Part shown: positions 27,709-37,314 of the stretch, in pieces
Position numbering within the stretch: the first letter of the stretch is position 1
Layout of the letters: each line of letters starts with the position of its first letter
NCBI GenBank assembly: GCA_947492585.1
Contig: CANLND010000001.1
Span: 168,816-232,815, forward strand
Source of the DNA: an uncultured Paracoccaceae bacterium
GTDB lineage: Bacteria > Pseudomonadota > Alphaproteobacteria > Rhodobacterales > Rhodobacteraceae
DNA length: 64,000 nt
Reading direction: 5' to 3'
Notes under the pieces: generated by a model
The model's input: only the letters and a program-made list of their open reading frames with translations
What the model was told of the DNA's origin: nothing
Database searches by the model: none
Made by a program: the position numbers and the translations under genes

Positions 27709-28464
27709 TTATGCCGTTTCGCCCAGATAGGCTTCGCGCACCTTGGGGTTGCCGCGGATGTTTTCGGGATCGTCTTCGACAAGCGGAGTGCCCTGCGCCA
27801 GAACGGTGATGCGATTGGCCAGACTGAACACCACATGCATGTCGTGTTCGATGATGGCGATGGTGATGTCGCGCTGGTCTGAAATCTCTTTCAACAGATC
27901 AATGGTGTTGTTGGTGTCTGCCCGTGCCATGCCTGCCGTGGGTTCGTCCAGCAGCAGCAGACGCGGATCCTGGCTGAGGCACATGCCAATCTCCAGCCGC
28001 CGTTTGTCACCGCGTGACAGGGCCGCCGCATGCATATTGCGCTTTTCGGCCATATTCATTTCTTCCAGCATGGCTTCGGCCTTGTGCAACACGTCTTTTT
28101 GGCCTCCAACCGATGGCATGGCATTCAGGGCAAAGGCCCCATCGCGCCGTGCAAAACAGGGGATCATCATGTTTTCCATAACCGTCAGATCACCAAAGAT
28201 CTCAGGGGTTTGAAAGACACGGCTGATGCCCATCTGGTTGATTTCATAAGGTGCGCGCCCCAGTACGGACTGGCCGTCAAACATCACCGATCCGCTGTCC
28301 GGGATCAGTTTTCCCACCAGACAGTTCAGCAGGGTGGATTTCCCGGCCCCGTTGGGGCCGATGATGGCGTGTACGGTGTTTTCCTTTACGCTGAGATTCA
28401 CATCGCTCAGCGCTTGCAACCCACCAAAGCGTTTGCCGACGTTTTTGACTTCTAGAATGCTCAT
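27709..28464 (-). CDS. livG: Branched-chain amino-acid-type ABC transporter ATPase LivG
   Basis: 251 residues with Walker A GPNGAGKST, signature LSRGDKRRLEIGMCL (a variant of LSGGQ) and Walker B LLLLDEPTAGM, followed by the H-loop IIEHDMHVVFSL. The extended region between Walker A and signature (RVFQTPEIFGDLTVMENMMIP) is typical for LivG. It pairs with LivF to energise the LivH/LivM permease. Separated by 12 bp from both neighbours. Confidence 0.93.
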   Translation of the reverse strand: MSILEVKNVGKRFGGLQALSDVNLSVKENTVHAIIGPNGAGKSTLLNCLVGKLIPDSGSVMFDGQSVLGRAPYEINQMGISRVFQTPEIFGDLTVMENMMIPCFARRDGAFALNAMPSVGGQKDVLHKAEAMLEEMNMAEKRNMHAAALSRGDKRRLEIGMCLSQDPRLLLLDEPTAGMARADTNNTIDLLKEISDQRDITIAIIEHDMHVVFSLANRITVLAQGTPLVEDDPENIRGNPKVREAYLGETA

Positions 28465-28476
28465 CGTGTCGTGCTC

Positions 28477-29679
28477 CTATTCTGCGGGTTCGGTTTTGGT
28501 GGCGGTTTTGGATTTGCGGCGTTTGCGGCCCCGCACCCAATTGCCGATGCGCTGTCCACCTTCGACCAGACCACCGGGCAGGAAGATCACCACCAGCATG
28601 AACAGAATGCCCAAGGTCAGGTGCCAGCCTTTGCCGATAAAGGGGTGGATCAGGAAGACGACAAAATCCTCAATCCCATCCGGCAGAAAGGCAAACCAGC
28701 TGTGCAGCACGTGGTCGTTGATCTTGGAGAAGATGTTTTCGAAGTATTTGATGAAGCCTGCGCCCAGAACCGGGCCAATCAGGGTGCCCGCGCCGCCCAG
28801 AATGGTCATCAAAACAACCTCACCTGATGCGGTCCACTGCATGCGTTCAGCGCCAGCCAGCGGGTCGACCGCAGACAGAAGGCCCCCCGCCAGACCGGCG
28901 TACATTCCCGAAATCACAAAGGCGGCTAATGTATAGGGGCGGGTGTTCAGGCCAGTGTAGTTCATCCGCTGCTGGTTGGATTTCACTGCGCGCAGCATCA
29001 AGCCGAAAGGAGAGCGAAAGATGCGGATGGCCAGATAGAAACAGCCCAGCATTACCAGCGCACACAGGTAGTAGCCGACATTCAGCTGAAATTCCCATGC
29101 GCCGATCTCAAGCTTATGTGTGGCGCGCATCGACAGGCCAAACAGATGCGGCAGATCCGGCAGGCTGTCGCGGTGGAACCACTGCGGATCATTGGCATAG
29201 ACCTGAAGGCCAGTTTCGCCATTGGTCAGGTTGAACTTGGGGTTTGATAGCACTGAATAGGCCAGTGAAAAGCTCATCTGCGCAAAGGCCAGCGTCAGGA
29301 TTGAGAAATAGATGCCCGAGCGACGCAGCGAGACATAGCCAATGGCCAGCGCAAAAATGCCAGAGATGACAACCGACAGCAGGATGCCGGGGATAACGTT
29401 GTAGCCCAGCAGCTTGAACATCCAAACGCAGGAATAAGATCCGACGCCCAGAAAGGCCGCGTGGCCGAAGGACAGGTATCCGGTGAGACCAAAGAGAATA
29501 TTGAACCCAATGGCAAAGATGCCAAAGATGACAAATTTTTGCATCAGATCCGGGTAGCCGGCGTTAAATTGCGCCATGGCAGAGGCCGCTGGAAACGGGT
29601 TCAGGATGAAAGGGGCCAACACCACCAGAATGGCAACGATGATCAGCGAGCGGGTGTCTTTTGTGTCTAGTCCAAACAT
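28477..29679 (-). CDS. livM: Branched-chain amino-acid-type ABC permease LivM
   Basis: A 400-residue permease with about ten helices. The motifs [23 protein letters not shown] and [18 protein letters not shown] are the LivM hallmark, and the EAA-like region precedes [20 protein letters not shown]. The C-terminus is a basic tail ([13 protein letters not shown]). It forms the transmembrane pathway with LivH. The start lies 4 bp after the livH stop. Confidence 0.93.
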   Translation of the reverse strand: MFGLDTKDTRSLIIVAILVVLAPFILNPFPAASAMAQFNAGYPDLMQKFVIFGIFAIGFNILFGLTGYLSFGHAAFLGVGSYSCVWMFKLLGYNVIPGILLSVVISGIFALAIGYVSLRRSGIYFSILTLAFAQMSFSLAYSVLSNPKFNLTNGETGLQVYANDPQWFHRDSLPDLPHLFGLSMRATHKLEIGAWEFQLNVGYYLCALVMLGCFYLAIRIFRSPFGLMLRAVKSNQQRMNYTGLNTRPYTLAAFVISGMYAGLAGGLLSAVDPLAGAERMQWTASGEVVLMTILGGAGTLIGPVLGAGFIKYFENIFSKINDHVLHSWFAFLPDGIEDFVVFLIHPFIGKGWHLTLGILFMLVVIFLPGGLVEGGQRIGNWVRGRKRRKSKTATKTEPAE

Positions 29680-29683
29680 GGGC

Positions 29684-30706
29684 TTAGTCCTCCATCACGC
29701 CTTTGAGCCCCATCAGACCGCGCGGACGGGTCAACAGAACAAGGATGGCAACGACATAGATGATGATTTGATTGATGCCGGGCAGGGTGGTTGTTGCCCA
29801 GGTGGTGGAGGCAAAGCTTTCCAGAATGCCCAGTAGAAAACCGGCCAGAACCGCGCCGGGTAGGGAGCCCATACCGCCCACAACAACCACCACAAAGCTG
29901 AGCACAAGGAAGTCCATGCCCATGTGGTAATTCGGTGGGTTGATCGGCGTGTACATCACCCCGGCCAGCCCCGCGACAGCGGCAGCAATGCCAAACATAA
30001 TGGTAAAGCGGCGGTCGATATTGATGCCCAGCAGGCCAACGGTTTCACGATCCGCCATGCCGGCGCGTACAACCATGCCAAAGGTGGTGAACTGCAAGAA
30101 GGCAAAGATGCCGCCGATGATCAGCACCGAGAAGAAGAAGTAAACGATGCGCCAAACCGGATAGACAATGTCCATGCCGATCATCGCGCCGACATTGGCC
30201 ACACCGTTCAGCGCGTCAGGCGCGGGGGTCTGGATGGGGTTGGCGCCGTAGAAATATTTCACAATCTCCTGCAACACGATGGCCAAACCAAAGGTCACAA
30301 GGATCTGATCCGCATGGGGGCGTTTGTAAAAATGCTTGATCAGCCCGCGTTCCATCACAAAGCCAATGGTGATCATGATCGGAATGGCAAACAAAATGGC
30401 CAGCGGCACTGACCAATCGATGATGGCTCCGCCTGCGTCCGGGCCAAGCCAGCTTTCTAGATACGGCGTTTTCACCTTCAATGGATTGCCAAGGAAATCC
30501 TTTTGACTGGGATCAATTGTTTCAAAGCTGAGACTAAACAGCCGTTGCAAGGTGACGGCGCAGAAGGCACCGATCATGAACAACGCCCCATGGGCAAAGT
30601 TCACAACGCCCAAAGTGCCAAAGATCAGCGTCAGCCCCAACGCGATCAGCGCGTAGGCAGAGCCCTTGTCGAGCCCGTTTAAGATTTGCAGAAGGAATGC
30701 GTCCAT
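29684..30706 (-). CDS. livH: Branched-chain amino-acid-type ABC permease LivH
   Basis: The ATG at 30706 is favoured because GGGGA precedes it and the product then begins [20 protein letters not shown], the usual LivH N-terminus (340 residues). About eight to nine helices, with [29 protein letters not shown] and [21 protein letters not shown] as signatures. An insertion near residues 50-75 ([21 protein letters not shown] region) extends a periplasmic loop. The gene is separated from the binding-protein gene by 134 bp containing a hairpin. Confidence 0.92.
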   Translation of the reverse strand: MDAFLLQILNGLDKGSAYALIALGLTLIFGTLGVVNFAHGALFMIGAFCAVTLQRLFSLSFETIDPSQKDFLGNPLKVKTPYLESWLGPDAGGAIIDWSVPLAILFAIPIMITIGFVMERGLIKHFYKRPHADQILVTFGLAIVLQEIVKYFYGANPIQTPAPDALNGVANVGAMIGMDIVYPVWRIVYFFFSVLIIGGIFAFLQFTTFGMVVRAGMADRETVGLLGINIDRRFTIMFGIAAAVAGLAGVMYTPINPPNYHMGMDFLVLSFVVVVVGGMGSLPGAVLAGFLLGILESFASTTWATTTLPGINQIIIYVVAILVLLTRPRGLMGLKGVMED

Positions 30707-30773
30707 CGTCCCCACCAAAATTGTCATAGCGTGTCGCGCCCCAGTCGAGCTGGAGCGCAAAAGGGGTGCCTGT

Positions 30774-30795
30774 CACCCGTGTTTTGTGACGGGTG
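30774..30795 (-). other. Intra-operon hairpin between binding-protein and permease genes
   Basis: CACCCGT and ACGGGTG form a perfect 7-bp stem with an 8-base loop, 45 bp after the binding-protein stop. There is no directly attached T-run. Such hairpins often protect the binding-protein message or cause partial termination, giving excess binding protein over permease; that role is inferred. Confidence 0.5.
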
Positions 30796-30840
30796 GGAAC
30801 CGGGCTTTTTGAAAACTCCGGTCCCCGAATTCAGCCCGCG

Positions 30841-32187
30841 TTAGGCACCGGGGTTACAGCTGCCCAGCGTGCCACCCGCAAACATCGGGTGATCGGGCGC
30901 ATAAGTAACCTGCGCCGCCGGTGTGACTTCGACCACTTCTAGAAGGTCGAACTCGCTGGTTGGATTTTCTTTGCCGCGCACCACCAGAACGTCTTTGAAG
31001 CATTGGTGATCTTCCGCACGGTACAGGGTGTGACCGTTGCCCAGACCGTCGAACTCAAAGCCTTCCAGGGCTTCGGCGACCGCGCAGGGGTTGAACGATC
31101 CCGCACGGGCAACCGCGTCCGCATACAGCAAAGTCTGGCAATATACGGTGTGCGCGGCCTGACTGGGCGGGAAGCCGTATTTGGTGCCAAACGAGCGCAC
31201 GAACGCTTTGGAGCCTTCGTCCTGCAGCGACCAGTGCCAGTTGGTGGAGCCGTGGATGCCTTTTACGTTGGCGCCCGCGCCTTTGGCCATCAAGCGGGAA
31301 TAGAGCGGCACAACAATTTCAAAGTTCTTGCCGTTCACCACCTTGTCACGCAGGCCAAACTGTACCGCATTGGTCAGTGAATTCACCATGTTGCCGCCGT
31401 AGTGGTTCAGCACCAGAACATCAGCCCCGGAATTCAGGACCGGCGCGATATAGCTCGAGAAATCCGTCGCGGCCAGTGGTGTGCGCACCTTGTTGATGGT
31501 GTTCCAGCCCAGAGCCTCAGTGGCTGCGGCGATACTTTCTTCTTGGGTCCAGCCCCATGTGTAATCCGCCGTCAGGTGATAGGCGGTGCGGTCGGTGCCG
31601 TAGAGGTTCTTTAGAACCGGTGCCAGTGCGGCGCCAGACATGAAGCCGTTAAAGAAATGGCGGAAGCCATTGGCTTTTTTGTCTTTGCCAGTGGTGTCGT
31701 TGGAGTGAGTCAAACCGGCCATAAAGATCACGCCAGCCTCTTGGCATAGGCCTTGAACCGCAATCGCCACACCCGAGGACGACCCGCCGGTGATCATCAC
31801 CGCGCCGTCTTTCTCGATCATCGATTTGGCCGATGCGCGCGCGGCATCAGATTTGGTTTGGGTGTCTCCGGTGACAAATTCAACTTTTTTGCCCAAGATC
31901 CCGTTGCCCTGCAACGTCTTGGACGAAAACGTGTTCATCATGCCGCCGTCGCCACCGCCGTTCAGGTGTTCGACCGCCAGCTGGTAGGCGCGCAGCTCAT
32001 CTGCGCCTTCGTCGGCATAGGGGCCGGTCTGGGGCACATTAAAGCCCAGCGTCACGGTGCCACCTGTGGGTTCGTTGGTAAAGGCCGCCGCTGATGACGC
32101 GGTGAAAATTGTTGGAAGCGCCAAACCAGCGCCGCCCAAAGCTCCGGTTTTCAGCACGCCACGGCGTGAGAGTTCGCGTTTGGACAT
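30841..32187 (-). CDS. ABC transporter substrate-binding protein, LivK/AmiC type
   Basis: 448 residues with a twin-arginine signal (ELSRRGVLKTGALGGAGLALP) and a type I periplasmic binding fold: TLGFNVPQTGPYADEGADELRAYQLAVEHLNGGG, VEFVTGDTQTKSDAARASAKSMIEKDGAVMITGGSSSGVAIAVQ. It is larger than LivK (about 370) and closer in design to amide or urea-type receptors. It delivers an unidentified small substrate to LivHMGF encoded just downstream. The divergent spacer (32188-32416) to the ScfR-type gene contains palindromic elements. Confidence 0.88.
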   Translation of the reverse strand: MSKRELSRRGVLKTGALGGAGLALPTIFTASSAAAFTNEPTGGTVTLGFNVPQTGPYADEGADELRAYQLAVEHLNGGGDGGMMNTFSSKTLQGNGILGKKVEFVTGDTQTKSDAARASAKSMIEKDGAVMITGGSSSGVAIAVQGLCQEAGVIFMAGLTHSNDTTGKDKKANGFRHFFNGFMSGAALAPVLKNLYGTDRTAYHLTADYTWGWTQEESIAAATEALGWNTINKVRTPLAATDFSSYIAPVLNSGADVLVLNHYGGNMVNSLTNAVQFGLRDKVVNGKNFEIVVPLYSRLMAKGAGANVKGIHGSTNWHWSLQDEGSKAFVRSFGTKYGFPPSQAAHTVYCQTLLYADAVARAGSFNPCAVAEALEGFEFDGLGNGHTLYRAEDHQCFKDVLVVRGKENPTSEFDLLEVVEVTPAAQVTYAPDHPMFAGGTLGSCNPGA

Positions 32188-32341
32188 CTAAATCTCCCTT
32201 GTGTTTGCGCGTTCCCAGCTCCTCACTTTCCGGAAATGCGACACTCCTCGTGCAAATCAATTATGCGCGAGCGTTGTAAACTCTCGCAATAAAACGCTTG
32301 CTTTAAAGGATTATCCTGTAAACAAATGAACTGTGCGGCCG

Positions 32342-32359
32342 TGAATTTTGTAAAGTTCA
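32342..32359. promoter_or_regulatory. Palindromic element upstream of the ScfR-type regulator
   Basis: An 18-bp imperfect dyad TGAATTTTGTAAAGTTCA contains TTTGTAAA, one base different from the TTTGCAAA half-sites reported for PccR of the ScfR family. It lies 57 bp before the regulator start and could be an autoregulatory site. The assignment is a motif-level inference. Confidence 0.35.
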
Positions 32360-32416
32360 TGTTGTTGCATCGCAGAAAGTGTTTGAAATCATTGCCTTTG
32401 ATTGGAGACGGGCGCG

Positions 32417-33715
32417 ATGGCACGACAGATGTTGACAGGCAGCCGGATCCGCGAGCGGCGGTTGATGTTGGGGCTACGACAAAGCGATCTGGCGCAACAG
32501 GTCAGTATCTCGGCGTCCTATCTGAATTTGATAGAACACAACCGACGAAAAATTGGCGGCAAGCTTCTGGTCACCATTGCAGGTGTGCTGGGGGTGGAGC
32601 CAACAATGCTGACCGAAGGCGCCGAAGCCACGCTGTTGGCCAACCTGCGCGAAGCGGGGGCGGATCACGACACACCGATTGCGGAACTGGACCGGGTCGA
32701 GGAATTCGCCGGCCGCTTTCCGGGCTGGGCCGAGGTATTAGTGCGCAGTCACGCGCGCATCGCCGCACTTGAACGCAACGTGCAAACGCTCAGCGATCGG
32801 GTGACGCATGACCCACATTTGGCGGCCTCGCTGCATGAGGTTCTGTCGACCGCGGCTGCCATTCGATCAACGGCGGATATTCTGGTGGACAGTGAGGATC
32901 TGGACAGCAGCTGGCAGCAACGGTTTCATCGCAACATAAACGAAGACGCCCAGCGCTTGGCCGAAAGCAGCCGTGAACTGGTGTCGTTTCTCGATGAAAG
33001 CGGCGCCCAGTCTGATCCGTCGGGCCTGCCTCAGGAGGAGGTGGATCGGTTTCTCATCGACAACAGCTATCATTTTGCTCCGCTCGAAAGTGGAGAGGCA
33101 ACAGTTGCAGAAGTGATCGATGCGGCGCCACAGCTGCAAAACGATGCATCGCGGCAGATGGCGCGTCGTCTGTTGGTGCAATATGCCAATGATGCAGGCT
33201 TTATGCCGCTTGAGGACATGTTGACCGCAATCCAGGAATTTGGGATCGTGCCGGATCGGTTGCAGGCCCGGTTCGGTGGGCGCATACAGCAGGTGCTGCG
33301 CCGTCTTGCCTGGCTGCCCGAAGAGCGTCTGGGACAAGAGGTCGGGCTGGTCCTGTGTGATGCGTCCGGGGCGGTGTTGCTTCGCAAACCTATTGCGGGA
33401 TTTTCCATACCTCAGTTTGGCGCATCCTGCCCCTTGTGGCCCCTGTACCAGGCCTTGGGGCAACCGCATGTGCCCTTGCAGCACAGGCTGCGCCAAGAGG
33501 GGCGCGGCGGGGCGCCGCTGACCAGTTTTTCCTATGCGTGGCAGGCCGGAGAGGCCGGATTTGAACGGGATCCGCAACTGCGGGCGGCGATGGTATTGAT
33601 CGCGGCGCCTGCTGACGCGCCTGCCGCGATGTCGGTTGGGGTGACATGTCGGGTGTGTGATATCGAACGCTGCACCGCGCGCCGGGAACCGTCGATTTTA
33701 CGGGAAGGGTTTTGA
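32417..33715 (+). CDS. XRE-family short-chain fatty acyl (ScfR-type) regulator
   Basis: 432 residues from the ATG at 32417, preceded by GGAGA. An XRE helix-turn-helix occupies residues 8-62 (IRERRLMLGLRQSDLAQQVSISASYLNLIEHNRR). The remainder resembles the ScfR architecture, with the C-terminal DUF2083 portion ending in a Cys cluster (CRVCDIERC). I do not see the HExxH motif of the DUF955 domain that often sits in the middle. ScfR proteins (RamB, PccR, MccR, IbcR) sense acyl-CoAs and control acetate or propionate use. The adjacent acetate-type two-component genes make an acetate-related role plausible. Confidence 0.82.
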   Translation: MARQMLTGSRIRERRLMLGLRQSDLAQQVSISASYLNLIEHNRRKIGGKLLVTIAGVLGVEPTMLTEGAEATLLANLREAGADHDTPIAELDRVEEFAGRFPGWAEVLVRSHARIAALERNVQTLSDRVTHDPHLAASLHEVLSTAAAIRSTADILVDSEDLDSSWQQRFHRNINEDAQRLAESSRELVSFLDESGAQSDPSGLPQEEVDRFLIDNSYHFAPLESGEATVAEVIDAAPQLQNDASRQMARRLLVQYANDAGFMPLEDMLTAIQEFGIVPDRLQARFGGRIQQVLRRLAWLPEERLGQEVGLVLCDASGAVLLRKPIAGFSIPQFGASCPLWPLYQALGQPHVPLQHRLRQEGRGGAPLTSFSYAWQAGEAGFERDPQLRAAMVLIAAPADAPAAMSVGVTCRVCDIERCTARREPSILREGF

Positions 33716-33804
33716 CAGCTTGGGGAACATCAGCCTAGTCTGACGACGCCGGACTTGGAACAAGGACGGCCACTTGGGAACAATTCAGGGAGGGATTGTC
33801 ACCG

Positions 33805-34185
33805 ATGGGCAGGCATGTGGTGTTGATTGAGGACGAACCAAATATCACGGAAGCCATCCGGTTTTTGTTGATGCGGGATGGATGGCAGGTCGATGCGCAT
33901 GCGGATGGGGCTTCGGCGACGGATGTGATACAATCGGCCAAACCGGATTTGGTCATTCTGGATCTGATGTTGCCGGGAAAAAGCGGGCTGGATATTGTGC
34001 GCGAGCTGCGCGATTGCGGTGAAATGCAAGCCTTGCCGATCCTGATGCTGACCGCACGAGGCCAGATGAAAGATCGCGAACGGGCTGAAAAAGCGGGCGT
34101 GACCCGGTTCATGACCAAACCGTTTTCCAACCGTGAAGTACTGACAGCTGTCCGGGATCTGCATGCGCAGGCCGGGTTAGAATGA
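33805..34185 (+). CDS. Single-domain response regulator
   Basis: 126 residues containing only a receiver domain: acidic pocket Glu9/Asp10, phosphoacceptor Asp53 in VILDLMLPG, conserved Thr in LMLTARG and Lys in RFMTKPF. There is no DNA-binding output, so it acts through protein contacts or phosphotransfer. The ATG at 33805 is preferred to an upstream TTG that overlaps the Shine-Dalgarno. The stop overlaps the next gene as ATGA and the gene is co-linear with the symporter-fused kinase, its probable partner. Confidence 0.9.
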   Translation: MGRHVVLIEDEPNITEAIRFLLMRDGWQVDAHADGASATDVIQSAKPDLVILDLMLPGKSGLDIVRELRDCGEMQALPILMLTARGQMKDRERAEKAGVTRFMTKPFSNREVLTAVRDLHAQAGLE

Positions 34186-34556
34186 CCCCCGAGACAGAGC
34201 AATCCGCTGCACGCGCTGCCGAAGGGCGGCTTGGCCCGTCGTTTGTCAATCAGCGCACTTACCGGCGACGACGGTTGATGGACATGGCACGTTTTCTGCC
34301 TCTGCTGGGGTTGGTGTTGTTTGTGATCCCGTTGTTCTGGCCGGTGGCCACAGACAGTGGTGCGGTGGCGCCGCAAAAGCTGTCGGATGCGTTCCAGTAT
34401 ATCTACGGAGTCTGGGGCGGGCTGATTGGGCTAAGCCTGTTGTTTGGTTGGGCGGTGCAACGCTGGGCGCAGCACTGGACGGCGGGGCCGGGCGGATCGG
34501 CCGACGGGCCTGATGTAGAGCCTCAACGGCGCGCTGATCCGGTGTCGACCGACTGA
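34182..34556 (+). CDS. Small two-helix membrane protein between regulator and kinase
   Basis: 124 residues, not assigned to a family. After a polar, Arg-rich N-terminus (RTYRRRRLMD) there are two membrane helices (about 37-55 and 72-94) and a Gly/Pro/Asp-rich tail. It overlaps the response regulator by 4 bp and the kinase by 1 bp (TGATG), so all three are translated together. SSS-type transporters often have a two-helix small partner (DUF4212/YjcH type), and the sensor downstream carries an SSS domain. I infer a role as partner of that domain; other membrane roles remain possible. Confidence 0.65.
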   Translation: MTPETEQSAARAAEGRLGPSFVNQRTYRRRRLMDMARFLPLLGLVLFVIPLFWPVATDSGAVAPQKLSDAFQYIYGVWGGLIGLSLLFGWAVQRWAQHWTAGPGGSADGPDVEPQRRADPVSTD

Positions 34557-37219
34557 TGGCGTCGTTGAATGGGCTGATCTTGGTTTGCCTGCTCTATGTG
34601 GCGCTCCTGTTTCTGGTTGCATTTGTGGCGGATCGGGCGGCGGCACGGGGGCGCAGTGGCCGGTGGATGCAATCTCCCCTGATCTATACGCTTTCGTTGT
34701 CAATCTATTGCACGGGCTGGACTTTTTATGGCGCGGTGGGCTATGCGGCGCGGTCAGGGTTGGAGTTTGTCACCATCTATCTTGGCCCGACCCTGGTGAT
34801 GATCAGCTGGTGGTGGGGCCTGCGCAAATTGGTGCGGGTCGGGCGTAGCCAACGCATTACCTCGATCGCTGATCTTTTGTCGGCGCGCTACGGAAAATCC
34901 AATGCGCTGGCCATTTGCATCACCCTTCTGGCGGTGGTCTCAACCACGCCCTATATCGCGCTGCAATTGCAGTCGATCACCCTGTCTTTTTCTATCTTTG
35001 CCGAAGGTGATCCCGCGAGCGGGTTCAGCGAGACCAATACTGTGTTTTGGGTGGCCAGTGGCCTTGCGGCGTTTGCGATCTTGTTTGGAACGCGGAATTT
35101 GAACGCCAATGAACGCCACCACGGAGTCGTAACGGCTGTTGCGCTTGAGGCGGTGGTTAAGCTGGTAGCGTTGCTTGCGGTTGGGGTGTTTGTGGTCTGG
35201 GGGATTGCGGGGGGCATTGGCCCCACCTTGGATCAGATCGATGCGTCTCCGATCCGCCACTGGCAGGTGGCACCGGGGCGTTGGACAACAATTACTGTGT
35301 TGTCCGCTGCGGCCTTTGTGTGTTTGCCGCGGATGTTTCAGGTTATGGTTGTCGAGAATGTAGATGAGCGTCATCTGAAACTCGCCTCCTGGGCCTTTCC
35401 GCTGTATCTCCTGCTGATCTCTTTGTTTGTTGTGCCCATTGCTGCGGTCGGATTGAACCTGCTGCCCGAGGGCGCGAACCCCGATCTGTTTGTTCTGGCG
35501 ATCCCGTTGGGGCAAGGGCAACATACATTGGCAATGCTGGTGTTTCTGGGGGGCTTTTCCTCGGCCACGTCGATGGTGATTGTGGCGGCAATGGCGCTGT
35601 CGACCATGGTGTCCAACCATATCGTGATGCCGTATTGGCTGCGCTATCGCGCCAATCACGTTTCGATGTCTGGCGATGTGCGCAATGTGGTGCTGATGTC
35701 GCGGCGCATCTCGATCGCTTTGATTATGGCGCTGGGGTATTTGTATTACGTCATTTCGGGCGGTGGCACCGCGCTTGCGGCCATTGGTCTGGTGGCCTTT
35801 GCGGGGGTGTCGCAATTGCTGCCTGCCCTTGTGGGGGGGCTGTTTTGGCGCGGGTCAACCCGCAATGGCGCGCTGGCTGGTATTTTGGTGGGGTTCGCAA
35901 TCTGGGTCTACAGCCTTTTGCTGCCCGCGCTTGGCGGTGGTCTGTTGTCGGATGTGATCCTGCAGCAGGGGCCTTGGGGGATCAATTGGTTGCGCCCGCA
36001 GGCACTGTTTGGCCTGCGGGGGATGGACCCAACGGTGCACGCGGTATTCTGGTCGCTGGGCTTGAACAGTTTAACATTTTGCGCGGTCTCTTTGATGAGC
36101 TTTCCCAGCCCCATCGAACGGTTGCAGGGTGCGCAGTTTGTACATGTATTTGAACATTCCGCCGGACCGCGCGGTTGGACGGGATCCGTGGCGCAGGCCG
36201 AAGATCTGATGATCATGTCCCAACGTATATTGGGCTCAGACGAAGCGCAGAAGTTTTTTGACCAAGAGCGCCAGCGTCAGGGGGGCAGGGGCGTGTTGCC
36301 AGAACCTACACCTGCCTTTTTGGAACGCCTTGAACGCGAGCTGAGCGCCTCAATCGGCGCCGCCGCCGCGCATGCGATGATTGGTCAGATTGTTGGAGGC
36401 TCGTCCGTCTCGGTCGAAGACCTGATGGCGGTGGCGGATGAAACCGCGCAAATTCTCGAATATTCCAATCGGCTTGAGGCACAATCCGCCGAGCTGGCCG
36501 ACACTGCGCGTCAACTGCGCGACAGCAACGAAAAGCTGCGCCAAATTTCCACGCAAAAGGACGCGTTTCTTAGCCAAGTCAGCCATGAATTGCGCACTCC
36601 GATGACCTCGATCCGGGCGTTTTCTGAAATTCTGGGCGAGGCGGATGGCATGGCCGAACCTGAGAAAAAACGCTATGCGGCGATCATTCATGATGAAAGC
36701 CTGCGTCTGACGCGCCTGTTGAATGATATTCTGGATCTGAGTGTGCTCGAAAACGGGCAGGTGACGCTGAACCAGCGTGCGGGCTCGTTGAGCGCGGTGC
36801 TGACACGGGCCGAGGCCACCGCGCTTACCGGGCTTGATCATCCGATCAAGGTGCGACGCACGCCAGACACCGAAGACATCCAGATCACCACGGATCAGGA
36901 CCGCTTGGCACAGGTGTTTATCAATCTCATTTCAAATGCGCAGAAGTACTGTGATGCCCCGTCGCCAGAACTGCGTATTCAGGTGGTGGCGGGCCGCGAT
37001 TGGACACATGTTGATTTCATCGACAACGGAACGGGTATAGCCAGCGAGCATCGGCAGGTGATTTTTGAAAAATTCTCTCGTGTCAGCCCCGAAGACGCAG
37101 GCGGGGCTGGTCTGGGATTGGCGATTTGTCGTGAGGTGATGCAACGCTTGGGCGGTGAAATTAGTTACCATGCCTATCGAACAGGCGGAGGCTTTCGGGT
37201 TTCGATGCCAAATTCCTAA
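34556..37219 (+). CDS. Histidine kinase fused to Na+/solute symporter domain (CbrA/CrbS-like)
   Basis: 887 residues. The N-terminal ~500 residues form a 12-13 helix sodium:solute symporter domain (FYGAVGYAARSGLEFVTIYLGPT near 60; LGGFSSATSMVIVAAMALSTMVSNH near 330). A linker with a coiled-coil (about 630-670) leads to HisKA with His677 in SQVSHELRTPMTSIRAF and a HATPase with N box FINLISNAQKYC, G1 DFIDNGTGIAS and G2 AGLGLAI. CbrA and CrbS with this layout control carbon use and acetyl-CoA synthetase. The receiver protein and acs are both in this window, which supports an acetate or carbon-source sensor; the ligand is not proven. Confidence 0.92.
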   Translation: MASLNGLILVCLLYVALLFLVAFVADRAAARGRSGRWMQSPLIYTLSLSIYCTGWTFYGAVGYAARSGLEFVTIYLGPTLVMISWWWGLRKLVRVGRSQRITSIADLLSARYGKSNALAICITLLAVVSTTPYIALQLQSITLSFSIFAEGDPASGFSETNTVFWVASGLAAFAILFGTRNLNANERHHGVVTAVALEAVVKLVALLAVGVFVVWGIAGGIGPTLDQIDASPIRHWQVAPGRWTTITVLSAAAFVCLPRMFQVMVVENVDERHLKLASWAFPLYLLLISLFVVPIAAVGLNLLPEGANPDLFVLAIPLGQGQHTLAMLVFLGGFSSATSMVIVAAMALSTMVSNHIVMPYWLRYRANHVSMSGDVRNVVLMSRRISIALIMALGYLYYVISGGGTALAAIGLVAFAGVSQLLPALVGGLFWRGSTRNGALAGILVGFAIWVYSLLLPALGGGLLSDVILQQGPWGINWLRPQALFGLRGMDPTVHAVFWSLGLNSLTFCAVSLMSFPSPIERLQGAQFVHVFEHSAGPRGWTGSVAQAEDLMIMSQRILGSDEAQKFFDQERQRQGGRGVLPEPTPAFLERLERELSASIGAAAAHAMIGQIVGGSSVSVEDLMAVADETAQILEYSNRLEAQSAELADTARQLRDSNEKLRQISTQKDAFLSQVSHELRTPMTSIRAFSEILGEADGMAEPEKKRYAAIIHDESLRLTRLLNDILDLSVLENGQVTLNQRAGSLSAVLTRAEATALTGLDHPIKVRRTPDTEDIQITTDQDRLAQVFINLISNAQKYCDAPSPELRIQVVAGRDWTHVDFIDNGTGIASEHRQVIFEKFSRVSPEDAGGAGLGLAICREVMQRLGGEISYHAYRTGGGFRVSMPNS

Positions 37220-37314
37220 GAAATGCGATTTCGGTGCTTTGTGTAAATATCTTGGTAACTACCTCAGCTTACAAAGATTTCTAAAGAGGCACGAACTGGT
37301 GCAGGCTGGAATCT

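Noticed and set aside
34940..35815. 291-codon frame antisense to the symporter domain of the kinase
   Set aside because: Composition is extreme (His/Arg/Gln) and typical of the reverse complement of membrane-protein codons.
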